Below are positions 4,994 through 6,697 of a stretch of 6,697 nucleotides of DNA, piece after piece (position 1 is the stretch's first letter; the number at the start of each line of letters is the position of its first letter). The stretch covers positions 1 through 6,697 of the forward strand of contig JABXKY010000366.1 of the NCBI GenBank assembly GCA_013619005.1. Reading direction: 5' to 3'. Below the pieces are notes generated by a model. The model saw only the letters and a program-made list of their open reading frames with translations. It did not search any database and was not told where the DNA came from. Made by a program: the position numbers and the translations under genes. This DNA comes from Candidatus Bathyarchaeota archaeon. Lineage in GTDB: Archaea > Thermoproteota > Bathyarchaeia > TCS64.

Positions 4994-5541
4994 GCTCTGG
5001 ACTCCCATTCCTCTCTTAGAAGTGACAGCATGTAGAGGTCAACGTATGCCCCCCGCTCATACTCGTAGGACCTCAGCAGGCCGTCCCTCTGGAACCCCTG
5101 CTTCTCTATCAGCCTCAGCGATGCCTCGTTCCTGGGGTCCACGAGTGCCTGCACCCTGTTGAGTTCCAGGTTCCCGTACATGTAGTCCAGCATCCCGACG
5201 AGGGCCTCCGTCATGTACCCTTTCATCCAGTGGCTCCTTGACAGCTTGTAACCTATCTCGGCCCTTCTGTGCTTCTTCTTGTACTCGTAGAACCCTATCT
5301 CACCGATGAGGTCATCCTCGCCCTTCAGCGTGATGACCCAGCGAGTCCCCGTTCCCTCCTTCCAGATCTTGAGGAACCACTCGATCTCGTCCCTTGACTG
5401 CTTCTCCTCCGTGAACGGCTCCATCCCGTAGTAGAGCATGACCTCGTCGTCTTGGCTGAGCTCAAGCAAAGGCTGGACATCATCGTATGTGGGCTTCCTG
5501 AGGGTGAGCCTATCTGTGTGGATAACAGGGAACTCGGTCAA
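4990..5541 (-). CDS. GNAT N-acetyltransferase, RimJ/RimL type
   Basis: The 183-residue product is a GNAT acetyltransferase of the Acetyltransf_3 (RimJ/RimL) type, which moves acetyl from acetyl-CoA to an amine such as a protein N-terminus or small molecule. It begins with TDRLTLRKPTYDDVQPLLEL, continues with strands WVITLKGEDDLIGEIGFYEY and RRAEIGYKLS, then the acetyl-CoA pyrophosphate loop HWMKGYMTEAL (104-114). It ends with the C-terminal signature DPRNEASLRLIEKQGFQRDG (135-154). The start codon is TTG at 5539-5541. Two ATGs just upstream are out of frame, and AAGGA lies about 7 nt before the TTG. Length and N-terminus fit the family with no extension needed. It converges on the APH gene, and its stop codon TAG lies inside the shared CTAG. 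The substrate cannot be read from sequence. Confidence 0.92.
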   Translation of the reverse strand: MTEFPVIHTDRLTLRKPTYDDVQPLLELSQDDEVMLYYGMEPFTEEKQSRDEIEWFLKIWKEGTGTRWVITLKGEDDLIGEIGFYEYKKKHRRAEIGYKLSRSHWMKGYMTEALVGMLDYMYGNLELNRVQALVDPRNEASLRLIEKQGFQRDGLLRSYEYERGAYVDLYMLSLLREEWESRA

Positions 5542-5590
5542 CGTGCATCCTTCATCGAGAGCCTAACTCCCAATGTAAAGTCTTCGTCAT

Positions 5591-5600
5591 GATATATGAG
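5591..5600 (+). promoter_or_regulatory. TATA box of the luciferase-like oxidoreductase gene
   Basis: GATATATGAG matches an archaeal TATA element, with its centre about 25 nt upstream of the ATG at 5620. The in-frame ATG at 5596 lies inside this element and is therefore unlikely to be the translation start. Confidence 0.5.
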
Positions 5601-5619
5601 AGCCCAGACCCTTTGCTAC

Positions 5620-6570
5620 ATGATTGTTATGAAGTTCAAGACACCGATGTTCGGCGTCCACCACCAGCCGGAGGGCAGGGACTGGGAGCACATGAAGTAC
5701 AACGCCAAACTTGTGGAGGACAGCGGATACGACCTATTCACGGTAACTGACCACCTCATGAACATGGCGAACCCCAACGGGCCATATAACCACCCACTTG
5801 AGGCATGGACCCTGCTTGCTGGGCTTGCAGCCGTGACCGAGAAGATCAGGCTGGCCCCTCTGGTCTCATGCTACGGTTACAGGAGGCCCACGGTGCTGGC
5901 TAAGATGGCCACCACGGTGGACATCATCAGCGGGGGCCGGCTCATCTTCGGTATAGGAGCCGGCTGGCACGAGGCCGAGTTCAAGGGGTACATGGGAGGG
6001 TTCCCCAGCGTCCCCAGGAGGCTGTCCGGCCTCAAAGAGACCCTTGAGATAGCCGTGGGCATGTTCAGCAACGAGAGGTTCAGCTACGATGGCAAGATGT
6101 ACAAGGTGGACAACGTCCTGAACAGCCCGCAGCCGGTGCAGAGACCCGTGCCCGTCATGGTGGGGGGCGGAGGGGAGAAGCGGACCCTCAGGTACGCCGC
6201 AAGGTGGGCTGACATCAGTCACTTCTTCGTGGGCGACGTCAAGTCACTGAAGCACAAGCTGGGTGTCCTGAAGGGGCACTGCGTCAGGGAGGGAACCGAT
6301 TTCGATGAGATCGTCAAGGGAACAACCTTCAGGGTGGTACTGGGCTCCGAGTCGGAGATCAACGAGAAGATGGAGGCGAGGGGCAAGGAGTACCACCTAC
6401 CCGTTGAGCCCATGAGGCGCAGGCTCGGGGCCGGGGCTGGGCGGACACACGAGGTGGCGGACAGGCTCAAGGAGCTGTTCGATAACGGCTTGGGGCTGGC
6501 TACCCTGAGCTTTATCTCGGGCGATGATATTCCGGTCTTCGCCAAGGAAGTCATACCGCAGCTGCGGTAA
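5620..6570 (+). CDS. LLM-class flavin/F420-dependent oxidoreductase
   Basis: This TIM-barrel enzyme belongs to the luciferase-like monooxygenase superfamily. Archaeal members usually use coenzyme F420 for hydride transfer, but FMN cannot be excluded. Characteristic segments (numbered from ATG 5620) are DLFTVTDHL (38-46), EAWTLLAGLAAVTEKIRLAP (61-80), SCYGYRRPTVLAKMATTVDI (83-102), SGGRLIFGIGAGWHEAEF (104-121), and the C-terminal PVQRPVPVMVGGGGEKRTLR (172-191) with YAARWAD. The protein ends IPVFAKEVIPQLR, as is usual. Length is 316 residues, normal for single-domain LLM proteins. Candidate starts are ATG 5596, 5620 and 5629. The first overlaps the TATA box; 5620 fits a leaderless transcript, and 5629 gives the familiar MKFKTPMFG start with a leader of a few bases. 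It is divergent from the acetyltransferase, separated by about 80 bp. The substrate is unknown. Confidence 0.92.
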   Translation: MIVMKFKTPMFGVHHQPEGRDWEHMKYNAKLVEDSGYDLFTVTDHLMNMANPNGPYNHPLEAWTLLAGLAAVTEKIRLAPLVSCYGYRRPTVLAKMATTVDIISGGRLIFGIGAGWHEAEFKGYMGGFPSVPRRLSGLKETLEIAVGMFSNERFSYDGKMYKVDNVLNSPQPVQRPVPVMVGGGGEKRTLRYAARWADISHFFVGDVKSLKHKLGVLKGHCVREGTDFDEIVKGTTFRVVLGSESEINEKMEARGKEYHLPVEPMRRRLGAGAGRTHEVADRLKELFDNGLGLATLSFISGDDIPVFAKEVIPQLR

Positions 6571-6602
6571 CTCCCTAATACCACGACCCTCCTATCTCAC
6601 AT

Positions 6603-6697
6603 ATGGAAAACGCTGTGAGAAAAAAGGCTCTTTTGTTCACAGCTCTCGTGTTTTTCCTTTTGTTGCTCCAGTTAGCGTACCAGACGATGAACGACAG
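6603..6697 (+). CDS. N-terminus of a membrane-anchored or secreted protein, cut by the window edge
   Basis: From the ATG at 6603 the frame is open to the window edge, 31 codons. It reads MENAVRKKALLFTALVFF, then LLLLQLAYQTMND. A basic N-terminus (R6, K7, K8) followed by about 14 hydrophobic residues is typical of a signal peptide or single membrane anchor. CCTAATACC at 6573-6581 lies about 26 nt upstream and may be a TATA box for a leaderless transcript. The gap to the upstream oxidoreductase stop is 32 nt, so read-through is also possible. The function cannot be told from this fragment. Confidence 0.6.
   Translation, partial: MENAVRKKALLFTALVFFLLLLQLAYQTMND

Noticed and set aside
5596..5619. 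ATG 5596 as start of the luciferase-like oxidoreductase
   Set aside because: It lies inside the TATA-like GATATATGAG and gives MRAQTLCY, which does not resemble the N-terminus of the family; 5620 or 5629 fits better.
1..6697. CRISPR arrays, tRNA/rRNA genes, insertion sequences
   Set aside because: No regularly spaced direct repeats, cloverleaf-like segments, transposase frames or flanking terminal repeats were seen on either strand.

Overview
The window is a stretch of archaeal chromosome. The clearest marker is a full-length archaeal TATA-binding protein (TBP) on the minus strand at 1663-2241. Most promoters that can be read are TATA boxes about 22-32 nt upstream of a start codon, as expected for leaderless or short-leader archaeal mRNAs. 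The TBP core reads closer to TACK-type sequences (Thaumarchaeota or Bathyarchaeia) than to Thermoplasma or Methanococcus, but that is a judgement from memory and the phylum is not established here.

Layout, left to right. Two small uncharacterised genes form a minus-strand operon (24-350 and 362-716); the upstream one appears to carry a frameshift near its N-terminus. Divergent to them are two small membrane proteins on the plus strand: a PspC-domain protein with a C-terminal zinc ribbon (866-1160, also apparently frameshifted near its start) and a zinc-ribbon protein with an 11-residue tandem repeat between two membrane helices (1214-1573). TBP converges on this pair. Between TBP and the next gene lies an unmarked remnant: the C-terminal end of a sensor histidine kinase (about 2558-2775, minus) with a recognisable G2 box, a nonsense codon and a degraded G1 box.

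The right half is compact and metabolic: a class V aminotransferase-fold PLP enzyme (minus) diverging from an APH-type small-molecule kinase (plus) across a single near-symmetric TATA box; an N-acetyltransferase of the RimJ/RimL type (minus) that shares a CTAG with the kinase at their 3' ends; a luciferase-like flavin/F420 oxidoreductase (plus); and the start of a membrane-anchored or secreted protein running off the right edge.

I see no dedicated defence, mobile-element or CRISPR system. The points most worth checking are the histidine kinase relic, the two N-terminal frameshifts lying about 220 bases apart in divergent genes, the shared TATA box, the 11-residue repeat protein, and the palindrome upstream of the TBP promoter.
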